Of a stretch of 37,991 nucleotides of DNA, positions 13,870 to 22,774 are shown one piece after another. A model generated the notes under the pieces. That model did no database searches, was not told the origin of the DNA, and saw nothing but the letters and a program-made list of their open reading frames with translations. This DNA is from a virus, in IMG/VR virus record IMGVR_UViG_3300036770_002095, positions 1 through 37,991 of that record. One strand, 5' to 3'. Position 1 is the first letter of the stretch. The number at the start of each line of letters is the position of its first letter. The translations under genes were made by a program, and so were the position numbers.

Positions 13870-14871
13870 ATGCCTATCGGCGGTGGAATTTTACCGGCCT
13901 CGGGTAGCAACCAATACACCGAGTTAACTTATGTTACTCGGCGTGCGTTTATCCCGAAAATGGTCGTGCAGATTTACAACTCTACGCCCCTTATGGCCGC
14001 ACTGATCGCCAACAGTCAGACCGCTTCAGGCGGTGTGTCGTCGGTGACGGTGCCCGTCCAAGGGTCGCAGTTCGTCAACGCACAGTGGTCAGATTACTCT
14101 GGCTCCTTTGCTCAACCTTCAGTGCAACAAGGCGCTTATAACGCTGAGTTCAACCTGAAGCTGCTGGTTTCTCCCGTACCGTTCCTCGGTATGGAAGGCG
14201 CTGTTCAGCAAGACTACGCCATTATTCCTTTGATCGAGGCTCGCATGAACGATGCGACCAACGTGATGATGGACGCTATGGCCACGTCGCTGTACAACAA
14301 CACCAGCGATACACAGCAATTTACTGGCCTGCCTTTAGCGGTTGATTCGTCTGGTACCTACGGAAACATCAATCGTTCCACCTATAGCTGGTGGCAGTCC
14401 AAAGAGTATGCGGCTGGTTCCGTTAACCCCACCCGTCAAAACGTGTTGCAATACATCTCTGGCACAGTGAAAAACTGCGCTGAAGTGCCCACGTTTGGTG
14501 TGTGCGGCTTCGGTACTTGGACGCTACTTGCCCAAGATTACGTCGGTCAAGAGCAGTACATGATTACCCCGGGATCAGGTTTTGACGGTGATGCCAATGG
14601 CCCTCAAGCAGCTTTCCGTGCTTTGATGGTTGCTGGTGTACCTATTTACCCAGACCCCTACTGCCCAGAGGGTACGCTTTACCTGTTGAACACCAACTAT
14701 CTGTCCATGTACATCCATGAGCAGGCATCGTTTGCGTTCACTGGGTTTGAGTCCACTCTGCCCAACTTCCAAATCGGCTACGTCGGTGCCGTGCTTATGA
14801 TCGCTGAGATGGTTAGCACGAAACCTAAGTCGATGACGAAGGTGACTGGCTACAACTCTCTTACGCTTTAA
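13870..14871 (+). CDS. Major capsid protein
   Basis: A 333-residue protein after the scaffold gene, rich in beta and with an HK97-fold-like layout: N-terminal ELTYVTRRAFIPKMVVQ helix region, the VSSVTVPVQGSQFVNAQW stretch, a long helix MNDATNVMMDAMATSLYNN (about residues 117-136) and a conserved C-terminal QIGYVGAVLMIAEMVSTKP. AGGAG precedes the ATG. It should form the icosahedral shell; no N-terminal delta domain or prohead protease is visible. Its abundance is consistent with the isolated SD and preceding gap. Confidence 0.88.
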   Translation: MPIGGGILPASGSNQYTELTYVTRRAFIPKMVVQIYNSTPLMAALIANSQTASGGVSSVTVPVQGSQFVNAQWSDYSGSFAQPSVQQGAYNAEFNLKLLVSPVPFLGMEGAVQQDYAIIPLIEARMNDATNVMMDAMATSLYNNTSDTQQFTGLPLAVDSSGTYGNINRSTYSWWQSKEYAAGSVNPTRQNVLQYISGTVKNCAEVPTFGVCGFGTWTLLAQDYVGQEQYMITPGSGFDGDANGPQAAFRALMVAGVPIYPDPYCPEGTLYLLNTNYLSMYIHEQASFAFTGFESTLPNFQIGYVGAVLMIAEMVSTKPKSMTKVTGYNSLTL

Positions 14872-14883
14872 GGAGAAATAACC

Positions 14884-15219
14884 ATGTCACTCGCACTCAA
14901 TAAAATTCTTCTTGCTGGCGCTAACGCCAACAGCACGGCAGCGTACTTTACCGCCGGTTCGCAAGGACTGACGGATGCTGCCAATGTTGTTCTGGCCGCA
15001 GGCGCTTACATCGTTTACCCCACGGTAAACGTCGCTGTGCAGGTTAACAACGCCTCTGCTGGCACTGGTTTTGCCACGGTGCTTGCTAATAACGCTGGTG
15101 GTTTCATTGTTTCTGATGGTACCAACGTGCGTCTTAGCAACCTTGGCGACCAACTTGTGACCTCAACCTACGTTGTTGTAGGCAGTGAGCAAGCCGCTAA
15201 CAGCACTTACGCTAGCTAA
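14884..15219 (+). CDS. Small Ala/Val/Thr-rich virion protein (capsid decoration candidate)
   Basis: 111 residues, beta-rich with repeated Ala-Asn-Val patterns (DAANVVLAAGAYIVYPTV). It follows the coat gene by 12 bases with AAGGAG in between. Small proteins in this position often decorate or cement the shell, but no family signature is recognised. Confidence 0.5.
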   Translation: MSLALNKILLAGANANSTAAYFTAGSQGLTDAANVVLAAGAYIVYPTVNVAVQVNNASAGTGFATVLANNAGGFIVSDGTNVRLSNLGDQLVTSTYVVVGSEQAANSTYAS

Positions 15220-15230
15220 GGGGGAGCAAT

Positions 15231-15635
15231 ATGGACGCTAATCGTATAGGAGCGCAGTTGCCTGATCGGTTTGGCGGGATATTGCTTGGCGAATTGATTG
15301 GTGCCAATATGAATAGCACTGGCGATCAGCAGATCGTCATATTCTCGGCACCAGCAAAGTACATCATTCGGCGTATTGTTGCGACCAACGCTTCAATTAG
15401 TCTGACCACGGCTGTCGGCGGTATTTATACCGCTGTCAGCAAAGGTGGTACGGCTGTTGTGGCTAACTCGCAGGCATACAGCACGTTGTCGGCAGGCACG
15501 AAGTTTCTTGACCTTACGCTTGCCAGCAACACGGATTACCGTACAGCCACAAGCCTGTATCTCTCACTAACAACTCCGCAAGGTGCTGCTGCTACAGCAG
15601 ACATTTTTGTGTATGGAGATATTGTCACGCTATGA
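15231..15635 (+). CDS. Hypothetical beta-rich head-region protein (134 aa)
   Basis: Begins MDANRIGAQLPDRFGGILL and continues with a beta-strand rich segment (PAKYIIRRIVATNASISLTT, and FVYGDIVTL at the end). Possible jelly-roll-type virion protein; this is a structural guess. The stop overlaps the ATG of the next gene (four bases). Confidence 0.5.
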   Translation: MDANRIGAQLPDRFGGILLGELIGANMNSTGDQQIVIFSAPAKYIIRRIVATNASISLTTAVGGIYTAVSKGGTAVVANSQAYSTLSAGTKFLDLTLASNTDYRTATSLYLSLTTPQGAAATADIFVYGDIVTL

Positions 15636-15979
15636 ACAAGATGATTTTTGTCACAAATAAGGGTATGCCTGTCACTGGTCGGTTTGAAGGCAAGGATTAC
15701 GTTTTCGAAACAGACAAAGAAACAGAAATTTCCTTAGATGCGGCAAAACACATTTTTGGTTATGGCGTTGACAATAAAGAGCCGTATTTTGTAAGGCTTG
15801 GGTGGATGAAAATGAACACGGATTTGCCCCGTGCTTTAGAGCGCATGGCAGATATTTCATTTTCGTCCGAGCCTGCAAAGAAAGTCCACTTGTCAGCCCC
15901 GGTGGTGGAGCGAGTAGCTGCGCCGATGCCCGAGCCAAAAGCGAAAGGCAAAAGCGCAGCCAAAGTCCATGCCCATTAA
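15632..15979 (+). CDS. Hypothetical head-tail region protein (115 aa)
   Basis: The N-terminal 75 residues form a mixed alpha/beta region (MIFVTNKGMPVTGRFEGKDY, KHIFGYGVDNKEPYFVRLGW), and the last 30 are a Lys/Pro/Ala-rich tail (PMPEPKAKGKSAAKVHAH). Position between capsid and adaptor suggests a head-closure role, which is not proven. Confidence 0.5.
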   Translation: MNKMIFVTNKGMPVTGRFEGKDYVFETDKETEISLDAAKHIFGYGVDNKEPYFVRLGWMKMNTDLPRALERMADISFSSEPAKKVHLSAPVVERVAAPMPEPKAKGKSAAKVHAH

Positions 15980-15991
15980 CTATGAGCATGT

Positions 15992-16630
15992 ATGCCTACG
16001 CTAAACGATTACATCGTCGAAACCCGACGACTTTTGCATGACGTTAATGGGAATTTCTGGACAACAGCAGAAATAACCGATTACGTTAACGACGCTCGTA
16101 GTCACACGGTTCAAGACACGGGTTGTAAGAGAGTAATCCAGTCCTACACCATGTCGGTAGGACAAGAAACCATCGCATACAGCGCACTGCCGCAAGGCAA
16201 CAATACGATTGATGTGCTTAACATTAACCTGTATTGGGGCGATTCCCGCTGGCCAATGTATTACATGGCTTGGACGGACTTCAACGCCCAGTTGCGTTTC
16301 TGGCAAAACTACAATGGCCGTCCTATAGGCTTCTCAATCTATGGCGGCAAGACGATTTACATAGGGCCAAAGCCCGATCAAGCCTACGAAATCGAGCTTG
16401 ATACGGTTGTTTTGCCTACTGCGCTTGTTAGTACGGACGATGAAGACGATGACATACCGTCGCCTTACTATGAGGCTGTGGCGTACTATGCCGCTAGCCG
16501 TGCAAAGTACCAAGAGCAGTCGTATGGCGAGTCAGAAATATTCAAGCAAGAGTACACCAAACAGATACTTGGAGCCTTAAACAGCACCTTCACACGGCGC
16601 TTGCCCTCCGTTTACCAATCGGGGTACTAA
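15992..16630 (+). CDS. Head-tail adaptor protein (P22 gp4-like, putative)
   Basis: A 212-residue protein beginning LNDYIVETRRLLHDVNG with NFWTTAEITDYVNDARSH, a helical start typical of head-tail adaptors, then a beta-rich middle (SIYGGKTIYIGPKPDQAYEI) and a closing helical part (YYEAVAYYAASRAKYQEQ). Adaptors of this class bind beneath the portal ring and connect it to the nozzle. Its position, between capsid genes and the nozzle-like protein, agrees. Confidence 0.7.
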   Translation: MPTLNDYIVETRRLLHDVNGNFWTTAEITDYVNDARSHTVQDTGCKRVIQSYTMSVGQETIAYSALPQGNNTIDVLNINLYWGDSRWPMYYMAWTDFNAQLRFWQNYNGRPIGFSIYGGKTIYIGPKPDQAYEIELDTVVLPTALVSTDDEDDDIPSPYYEAVAYYAASRAKYQEQSYGESEIFKQEYTKQILGALNSTFTRRLPSVYQSGY

Positions 16631-18361
16631 ATGGCAGCGTTAGAGCAGAAAAAGTCTTATTACGTTTCAAAAGACTTCAAGGGCATCAATGTCACGAATA
16701 ACCGTACCGCTATTGGCGAGGGTGAGTTTGCGTGGCTTGAAAACGCACAGCCCATTGGCTTTGGTAACGTCAAGATCGTCAATGCGCCCGACACGCAAGC
16801 AGGGGTAACCTTTGCCAACACGGTTAGCTACATGGCTGCCGCAAACATTAACAACACCGAGTTTCAGTTTGCCTTTCAAGAAGACGGCTCGGCACAGTAC
16901 GTCAACATCGAAAACAATACCCTTGGCAACCTAGCCGCAGCCAATACGTTTTCCAACTCCAATGTGCAGATTGTGCAGTGGAAAAACGAGCGAATCCTTA
17001 TCATTGACCCGAATAACGGGTACAAAACATGGGATGGCACGAATCTTGTCGATATAGGCTCTGTCGGTACAGTCACAATCAATGACGGTGGAAGCAACTA
17101 CACCAACGTCACAGTCACATTTAGCGCACCCGACCAAACGGGTGGCGTGCAAGCCACAGGTGAGGCCGTTACGCTTGGCAATACCATCGTACAAATTCTT
17201 GTTACGGAGGCTGGAACCGGCTATACAGCAGCCCCAACCATCACAATTACCGACCCGGGCGGCTCCAATGCCAACGTAACTTGCACGTTATTTAGTCAAA
17301 GTGGCACTGGAATCGCTACTTTTTCGGGCAGAACATGGATTAGCGAGGAACGGACGGTCTATTACACCGCCGCAGACACCTATAACGACTTCATTAACGT
17401 CAGTTCGGGCTTTATCACGCTTACCGACAGCACGCTTAGAACCAACATTGCCACGATTATTGCGGCAAACAACTTCCTTTACATCTTTGGCGAAGACTCA
17501 ATCAACGTCTTTTCCGACGTTCGGGTCAACAGCGTCACAGGGGAAACCCTATTTACCAACACCAACGTGTCGGCAAGCATTGGATCGGGCTTTAAGTACG
17601 CCATTTTTCCGTACTTCCGAAGCATGTTGTTTCTCAATCGCTACGGTGTGTACGCTCTTGTGGGTGCAACCACCACCAAAATTAGCGATTCCATCGACGA
17701 TATATTCACGGACATTGACTTTACGAAGCCCATTACGGCTGGTCAAGTCCTTATTAACAACATTCTGTGCGCTGCTTGGACGTTTACCTACAACGATGCA
17801 GGCACGCCACGCAAGGTGCAGCTTGTTTTCTTTGACCGCAAGTGGTTTATAACTAGTCAAGGCGACAACATTACCTTTACCGCCTCGGCCACGCTTGACG
17901 GCAACATCCTCATGTACGGCACCACGGGCACAGACTTTGTAAAGTTCTACTCCAACTCCACCACGGGCATTGACTGGGAGCTAGAAACGGCATTGTGGCC
18001 AATGGGCGACCCCATACGGGATAAGCAAGCCCTTAAGGTGGGCATTGAAGCAACCCTTGGAACGGGCTTTGCCTCCTTGCAAGCCTTTATTGACTCGGAA
18101 AACCAGCAATCGCCTGCCATTGATTTTTCCAACACTATTTTTTGGACTAACAATAGCAATACAGTCATACCGTGGATTAACAATAGCAATATTCAGATTG
18201 GCTGGACGGGGCAAGGCGGCTCTGTAACCAGTGGCTATTTTTTATACAAATCCGATGCGAAAATGTACGGTAAATATCTTGGGCTAACCGTGACGGGCAA
18301 CACCACGCCATTCACGATCAATGGCTTCCAACTTGAACATGAACTAAGAGCGAGGTTCTAA
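16631..18361 (+). CDS. Tail nozzle / DNA stabilisation-like protein with inserted beta repeat domain
   Basis: A 576-residue beta-rich protein starting one base after the adaptor stop. The N-terminus (KDFKGINVTNNRTAIGEGEF) and repeated blade-like segments (ILIIDPNNGYKTWDG, NFLYIFGEDSINVF, YGVYALVGATTTKI) suggest a beta-propeller like the P22 gp10 group. Residues about 146-222 look like an insertion of a twice-repeated unit (VTINDGGSNYTNVTVTF and VTEAGTGYTAAPTITIT), the GG-x-Y-T...P-T type repeat often found in phage tail proteins. It should close the tail and hold packaged DNA. The propeller assignment is inference. Confidence 0.6.
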   Translation: MAALEQKKSYYVSKDFKGINVTNNRTAIGEGEFAWLENAQPIGFGNVKIVNAPDTQAGVTFANTVSYMAAANINNTEFQFAFQEDGSAQYVNIENNTLGNLAAANTFSNSNVQIVQWKNERILIIDPNNGYKTWDGTNLVDIGSVGTVTINDGGSNYTNVTVTFSAPDQTGGVQATGEAVTLGNTIVQILVTEAGTGYTAAPTITITDPGGSNANVTCTLFSQSGTGIATFSGRTWISEERTVYYTAADTYNDFINVSSGFITLTDSTLRTNIATIIAANNFLYIFGEDSINVFSDVRVNSVTGETLFTNTNVSASIGSGFKYAIFPYFRSMLFLNRYGVYALVGATTTKISDSIDDIFTDIDFTKPITAGQVLINNILCAAWTFTYNDAGTPRKVQLVFFDRKWFITSQGDNITFTASATLDGNILMYGTTGTDFVKFYSNSTTGIDWELETALWPMGDPIRDKQALKVGIEATLGTGFASLQAFIDSENQQSPAIDFSNTIFWTNNSNTVIPWINNSNIQIGWTGQGGSVTSGYFLYKSDAKMYGKYLGLTVTGNTTPFTINGFQLEHELRARF

Positions 18362-18362
18362 A

Positions 18363-18974
18363 ATGGCACTACCTGTCGTTGTTCCTAATACGTTTGCCGG
18401 TGCTACGGCTTCTATCCCACTTTCCCAGTTAGATGCCAACTTTGGCACGCTATCAAACGCTATTAACGGCATTGCCAACGGCGTTGAAACGCTTGCCAAC
18501 GTGCAAGTCACTGGCGGCAGTCTTGACAACATTAGCGTGTCCAACGTCACGATTACCACGGGCACAAGCGATGGGCTAAACGTAGCCAATTCAGCCCTTA
18601 CAAATGTCTCTGTGGACTTTGTAGGCAATCTGGCTACCCAACCTAAGCTCAAGTACTACAGCGTTGAGGGAAGCGCATTAGGCGTTACCAGTGGCAATGT
18701 GACAATTGACCTTGCTGTTGCCAACTTCTACAGTGCCACGACCAACGCCAATGCAACATGGACGTTTGCTAATGCCTCGCCTGCCAATACCTTGAGTGGT
18801 GTGGTGTTAGCCCTTAGCAATGGTGGTGCAGATACGCAGACGTGGACAAACGTGGATTGGGCCGGTGGTGTAGCGCCTTCGTTAACGGCCAATGGCCTCG
18901 ATATATTGGTATTCGTGTCGTATGACGCTGGTACGACGTGGCATGGAATGGTTAGCTCAACGGACTCAAAGTAA
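18363..18974 (+). CDS. Tail-fibre-like virion protein (203 aa)
   Basis: The N-terminus contains SIPLSQLDANFGTLSNAING, a pattern common at the start of phage tail fibres, followed by Asn/Val/Thr-rich repeats (SLDNISVSNVTITTGTSDG) typical of beta-helical fibre shafts. The C-terminal half is compact and Trp-containing (NATWTFANASPANTLSG, DAGTTWHGMVSS). It overlaps the LamG protein by one base (TAATG). Possibly the attachment part to which the LamG protein docks. Confidence 0.6.
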   Translation: MALPVVVPNTFAGATASIPLSQLDANFGTLSNAINGIANGVETLANVQVTGGSLDNISVSNVTITTGTSDGLNVANSALTNVSVDFVGNLATQPKLKYYSVEGSALGVTSGNVTIDLAVANFYSATTNANATWTFANASPANTLSGVVLALSNGGADTQTWTNVDWAGGVAPSLTANGLDILVFVSYDAGTTWHGMVSSTDSK

Positions 18975-20971
18975 TGGATAACATCGTTCAGGCAATGATG
19001 GGTGCGGCAGGCCAAGGCGGTGGGCTTGCTACCGACCCCAACTTTAACCAAACCGTCCTACTCTTACACGGTGACGGAACCAATGGCGCACAGAACAACA
19101 CCTTCCTAGACTCGTCTACAAACAACTTCACCATCACTCGTAACGGCAATACCACGCAGGGTACATTTAGCCCGTTCAGTTTAGCGGCAGGGCAGTGGAG
19201 TAATTATTTTGATGGTACTAATGATTATTTAGATACAGACTCCACACTTAAAGATTTAAGTACAGGTGATTTTTGTATTCAGTTTTGGATATATTGGAAT
19301 AGTGGGTCAATAGTAGTAGATACTAGAGACGATAATAATGTTGGGTGGATGATTTCATTACCTAACTCTGGGCCGTTTACAATGCGTTTTTATCATAATG
19401 CCGCAACCAGAGTTGAGGCTCCGATTCAAGCGAATGTTTGGACGCATTATGCAATTACTAGATCATCTGGTACTTTGCGTATTTTTGCAAACGGGGTAGA
19501 AGAAGATTCAGCAACCTATACGGCAGATTTATCAGACGGTGATGATTTTAGAATTGGTGCTAGATCAAATGCAAACTCAGTCGCTACTACTCTCAATGGT
19601 TATTTGTCAAATTTAAGTGTTGTAATTGGTTCTGCAATCTATACATCTGGATTTACCCCAAGTACAACACCATTAAGCCCATCTACAACTAACCAAAAAC
19701 TTCTTACTTGCTACTCCAACCGTTTTGTTGATGCTAATACCGCAACAACGGCTAAGGCGATCACGCCTACTGGTGATGTATCCGTCCAACCCTTCAGCCC
19801 CTTTGCGCCATCTGCGGCTTATTCTGCGAGTGTGAATGGCGGGAGTGGGTATTTTGATGGCAACGGTGACAATCTAACAGTTCCAAACGGATCAGACTTC
19901 ACATTCAGCGGAGCGTTTAGTGTTGAGGGGTGGATTTACCCAACAAACCTTACAACAGGTTGCACTTTTTTAGAAACAAGAACTGCGGCAACATTTTCAA
20001 ATTATTTCTTTTGGGTTGATAACTCTTCACCATATAACCCCTATTTCTTAACCACAAGTGGAATTGTTCTAGCGTCATCTATTGGCCCCATCCAAGGTCA
20101 ATGGAATCATATTGCTTGGAGTTCAGACGGATCAACCATTCGTGTTTATGTTAATGGCGTATCTGGTGGAACTGCGGCATTAGGTTCTCTTACAACAGGG
20201 GCGGCATCAACTGTTGGCATAGGTGGAACTCCGCTTAACGCAACTGCATACGCATTGACTGGCTATATGTCAGATTTAAGGGTAGTTAACGGAACAGACA
20301 CCTACCCTTCTGCGTTCACTCCACCAACCGCACCGCTTACTGCGGTAACCAATACAAAACTCCTTCTAAACTTCACCAACGCTGGCATATTCGACAACAC
20401 AGGCAAGAACAACCTAGAGACAGTCGGCAATGCTCAGATAGATACGACCACTAAGAAGTACGGTACTGGGTCTATGGAGTTTGATGGGACTGGGGATTAT
20501 TTGGTTGTTCCTAATTCTGTAGACAACCAACTTGGTACAGGGCCGTTCACGATAGAGGCATGGATATATCCAGACTCTACTAATAACAAAGGTATTGTTC
20601 AAAAAGGAACGGGGGCAACTGATGGGTGGTTGTTTTGGTTAAATGCCGATAAATTAGAGTTTGCGTATAACGCAAGCGATTTTATTAGGTCGTCTGCTTC
20701 TGTTTCAACTGGTGTATGGACTCATGTTGCTGTAGTGCGAGAAGGCACAGGATCAAACCAAACTAAACTTTACATAAATGGTGTAAATGACGGAATTGGA
20801 ACGGTAAGTAGTAACTTTAATCAAACGGTTGTTTTGCGAGTTGGAACAGATAGAGGAAATAATGCTTCTTCTCATTGGGATGGCTTCATAGACGACCTCC
20901 GTATTACCAAGGGCGTGGCCCGTTACACCACAACATTTACACCACCTACTGCGGCTTTCCCTGACTTATAA
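18974..20971 (+). CDS. Triple LamG/concanavalin-like receptor-binding protein
   Basis: 665 residues with three LamG-like jelly-roll units. Each has the signature order FDG-x-(G/N)-D-(Y/N)-L, then W(I/)Y, then a W-T/N-H-x-A segment and x-(Y/F)-x-NG: unit 1 (NYFDGTNDYLDT, WTHYAITRSSGTLRIFANG), unit 2 (GYFDGNGDNLTV, WNHIAWSSDGSTIRVYVNG) and unit 3 (EFDGTGDYLVV, WTHVAVVREGTG ... LYINGVND), roughly residues 25-235, 285-460 and 475-660. Such domains bind sugars, so a role in host-surface recognition is likely. Bases 19200-19700, 19870-20330 and 20460-20900 are clearly more AT-rich than surrounding genes, which suggests recent acquisition. Confidence 0.85.
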   Translation: MDNIVQAMMGAAGQGGGLATDPNFNQTVLLLHGDGTNGAQNNTFLDSSTNNFTITRNGNTTQGTFSPFSLAAGQWSNYFDGTNDYLDTDSTLKDLSTGDFCIQFWIYWNSGSIVVDTRDDNNVGWMISLPNSGPFTMRFYHNAATRVEAPIQANVWTHYAITRSSGTLRIFANGVEEDSATYTADLSDGDDFRIGARSNANSVATTLNGYLSNLSVVIGSAIYTSGFTPSTTPLSPSTTNQKLLTCYSNRFVDANTATTAKAITPTGDVSVQPFSPFAPSAAYSASVNGGSGYFDGNGDNLTVPNGSDFTFSGAFSVEGWIYPTNLTTGCTFLETRTAATFSNYFFWVDNSSPYNPYFLTTSGIVLASSIGPIQGQWNHIAWSSDGSTIRVYVNGVSGGTAALGSLTTGAASTVGIGGTPLNATAYALTGYMSDLRVVNGTDTYPSAFTPPTAPLTAVTNTKLLLNFTNAGIFDNTGKNNLETVGNAQIDTTTKKYGTGSMEFDGTGDYLVVPNSVDNQLGTGPFTIEAWIYPDSTNNKGIVQKGTGATDGWLFWLNADKLEFAYNASDFIRSSASVSTGVWTHVAVVREGTGSNQTKLYINGVNDGIGTVSSNFNQTVVLRVGTDRGNNASSHWDGFIDDLRITKGVARYTTTFTPPTAAFPDL

Positions 20972-20980
20972 GGACTAATC

Positions 20981-21436
20981 ATGCAAATCTACTTTAACGG
21001 CAAAGTAAGCCACTACAAAGACGCATTTCCTAATACATCCTTCCCCGCCTCTGGGCCTTCTGATTCGTTCCTAGCCTCTCATGGTGCGGTTAAGGTTTCA
21101 TTGTTCAGAGAACACAACAGAGCCACGCAGAAACTTGTGCCTTGTGATCCTGTAGTAGAAAACGGCTTTGCCTTTATTGTCTCTGTGGCTGATAAAACCG
21201 CAGAAGAAATTGCGGCTGATGTTGCAAGCAAGTCGGCACAGGTTCGTGCGGCTCGTGACAGGGCTTTAGAGGCTTGTGACTGGCGTGTGATTCGTGCGGC
21301 TGAGACAGGCGTGGCGATGGATCAGGAATGGGCAACATACCGACAGGCATTGCGTGATCTGCCTAGTGCCGAGGGCTTTCCTGATGTGAGCCTGCCGCAT
21401 GACCCTGATTATGTGCCAATGGAAGGAGTAATCTAA
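20981..21436 (+). CDS. Tail assembly chaperone-like protein (Phage_TAC/APC type)
   Basis: A 151-residue protein. The C-terminal half reads RAARDRALEACDWRVIRA, then QEWATYRQALRDLPSAEGFP, the pattern of the phage tail assembly chaperone (APC) family, in which Trp and the YRQALRDLP motif are conserved. Such proteins assist folding of adjacent fibre proteins. The N-terminal half is a separate beta region. Position right after the LamG protein fits a fibre chaperone. The stop overlaps the next ATG. Confidence 0.75.
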   Translation: MQIYFNGKVSHYKDAFPNTSFPASGPSDSFLASHGAVKVSLFREHNRATQKLVPCDPVVENGFAFIVSVADKTAEEIAADVASKSAQVRAARDRALEACDWRVIRAAETGVAMDQEWATYRQALRDLPSAEGFPDVSLPHDPDYVPMEGVI

Positions 21437-21780
21437 TGGGAATTAACGCCTTTACAGCCCTTGGCAAGACGGTAAAGCTGGTTGCCGATACAACGGCTCC
21501 TACGCCCGTTCAGGTGCCTTCTACGACCCTTGGTGGAAACCAGTACAGGGTAATTAACCTATCAAGCAATACGGCCTGTTGGCTGGCTTATGCTCAAGCC
21601 TCAGCCGATGCTGCGACCAACTGCGTAATCCCCACTGGGAGTGGCGCAAACAGCACTGCAGTGCTTACACTATTACCTCAAACAGACGAGATTTTATCGT
21701 TTGTTCCTAATGCTTACTTCACGGCGATTACAAGCTCTGGCACTGCCGACTTGTACATCACGCCGGGTGACGGTTTGTAG
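21436..21780 (+). CDS. Small beta-rich virion protein, paralog of 32650-33000
   Basis: 114 residues ending ADLYITPGDGL, closely parallel to the C-terminus ARLYVTPGEGL of the 116-residue protein at 32650-33000. Both begin with a short helix and a beta sheet (QYRVINLSSNTACWLAYAQ here, NQYFVFNPDKNDPVFVAYG there) and share the same spacing. Function unknown; probably a head or fibre accessory protein. Confidence 0.6.
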   Translation: MGINAFTALGKTVKLVADTTAPTPVQVPSTTLGGNQYRVINLSSNTACWLAYAQASADAATNCVIPTGSGANSTAVLTLLPQTDEILSFVPNAYFTAITSSGTADLYITPGDGL

Positions 21781-21789
21781 GAGAACATC

Positions 21790-22539
21790 ATGCTTAAGGC
21801 GCTTGGGGGCTTTGCAGTAACAGGTGGTGGCGGCGTAGGCGCTGTTACCTACAAAGGCACATGGGATGCGAGTACCAATACGCCTACCTTAGCGTCTGGA
21901 ACGGGCACGCAAGGCGACTATTATGTTGTCAATGTTGCTGGAAGCACGAATCTTGACGGCATTACCAATTGGGAGATTGGCGACTGGGCAATTTTCAACG
22001 GCAGTGTGTGGGAAAAGGTCGATAACACCGACTCGGTAAGCTCTGTAAACGGGCAGGTGGGCACGGTTGTACTGACTGCTGCCAATGTCAATGCTGCCGC
22101 AAGCAATGTATATGTGACCGCAGGCACAGGATTGGGCGGTGGTGGCAACCTAGAGGCCAACGTCAACGTATTTCTTGCCAATACTGCCGTATCGCCTGAC
22201 GACTACGGTGGTGCAAACACGGTAGCCACGTTTACCGTAGACCAGCAGGGCAGGCTTACAGCCGCTTCTAACGTCACAATTTCTATTACCACGGCTGAAG
22301 TCTCTGGCCTTGGCACCATAGCTACACAGGATGCCAGCAACGTCAACATTACGGGTGGCGTTATTGAAGTTGCAAACCTTACGGCTGCCAATGTCACGGT
22401 AACGGCTAACGTCTTTGCTAACCTTGCTACTGCCGCAACAGCTACCTTTGCCACGGACGAGCTTCCGTTGGTGCCAGAAGGCTACGTTTCCATTGTGATT
22501 AACGGTACAACCAAAAAAGTCCCTTACTACGGAGTGTGA
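21790..22539 (+). CDS. Tail-fibre protein with carbohydrate-module-like N-terminus (249 aa)
   Basis: Contains TYKGTWDASTNTPTLASGTG (about 20-39), DYYVVNVAGSTNLDG and WEIGDWAIFNGSVWEKVDNT, a conserved tail-fibre module seen in many phages, then SSVNGQVGTVVLTAANVNAA and GTGLGGGGNLEANVNVFLA repeats, and a Thr/Asn/Val-rich shaft. The end (YVSIVINGTTKKVPYYGV) is a short cap. Likely a second fibre or host-range protein. SD AGGAG-like, before the ATG at 21790. Confidence 0.7.
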   Translation: MLKALGGFAVTGGGGVGAVTYKGTWDASTNTPTLASGTGTQGDYYVVNVAGSTNLDGITNWEIGDWAIFNGSVWEKVDNTDSVSSVNGQVGTVVLTAANVNAAASNVYVTAGTGLGGGGNLEANVNVFLANTAVSPDDYGGANTVATFTVDQQGRLTAASNVTISITTAEVSGLGTIATQDASNVNITGGVIEVANLTAANVTVTANVFANLATAATATFATDELPLVPEGYVSIVINGTTKKVPYYGV

Positions 22540-22540
22540 T

Positions 22541-22774
22541 GTGGCCTTACAAGATCTTCTTAATCTTATTGGTGGCATTGGTTTAACGGCATTGGGCTGG
22601 TTTGCCCGTGAGTTATGGACTGCCGTTAAGGAGCTTAAAACCGATCTTGCTAAGTTGCGAGAAGAGTTGCCCAAGACTTACGCCCAAAGAGATGACGTAA
22701 AAGATGACTTTAAAGAAGTCAAACAGATGCTTACGGACATTTATCAAGAGCTAAGGAAAAAGGCAGACAAATGA
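22541..22774 (+). CDS. Small membrane-anchored coiled-coil protein (77 aa)
   Basis: GTG start with GGAG upstream. Residues 5-24 (DLLNLIGGIGLTALGWFARE) form a hydrophobic helix, then a long heptad coil (TAVKELKTDLAKLREELP and KEVKQMLTDIYQELRKK). This layout resembles BhlA-like or spanin-like small membrane proteins, but no family is certain. It overlaps the next gene by four bases. Confidence 0.5.
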   Translation: MALQDLLNLIGGIGLTALGWFARELWTAVKELKTDLAKLREELPKTYAQRDDVKDDFKEVKQMLTDIYQELRKKADK

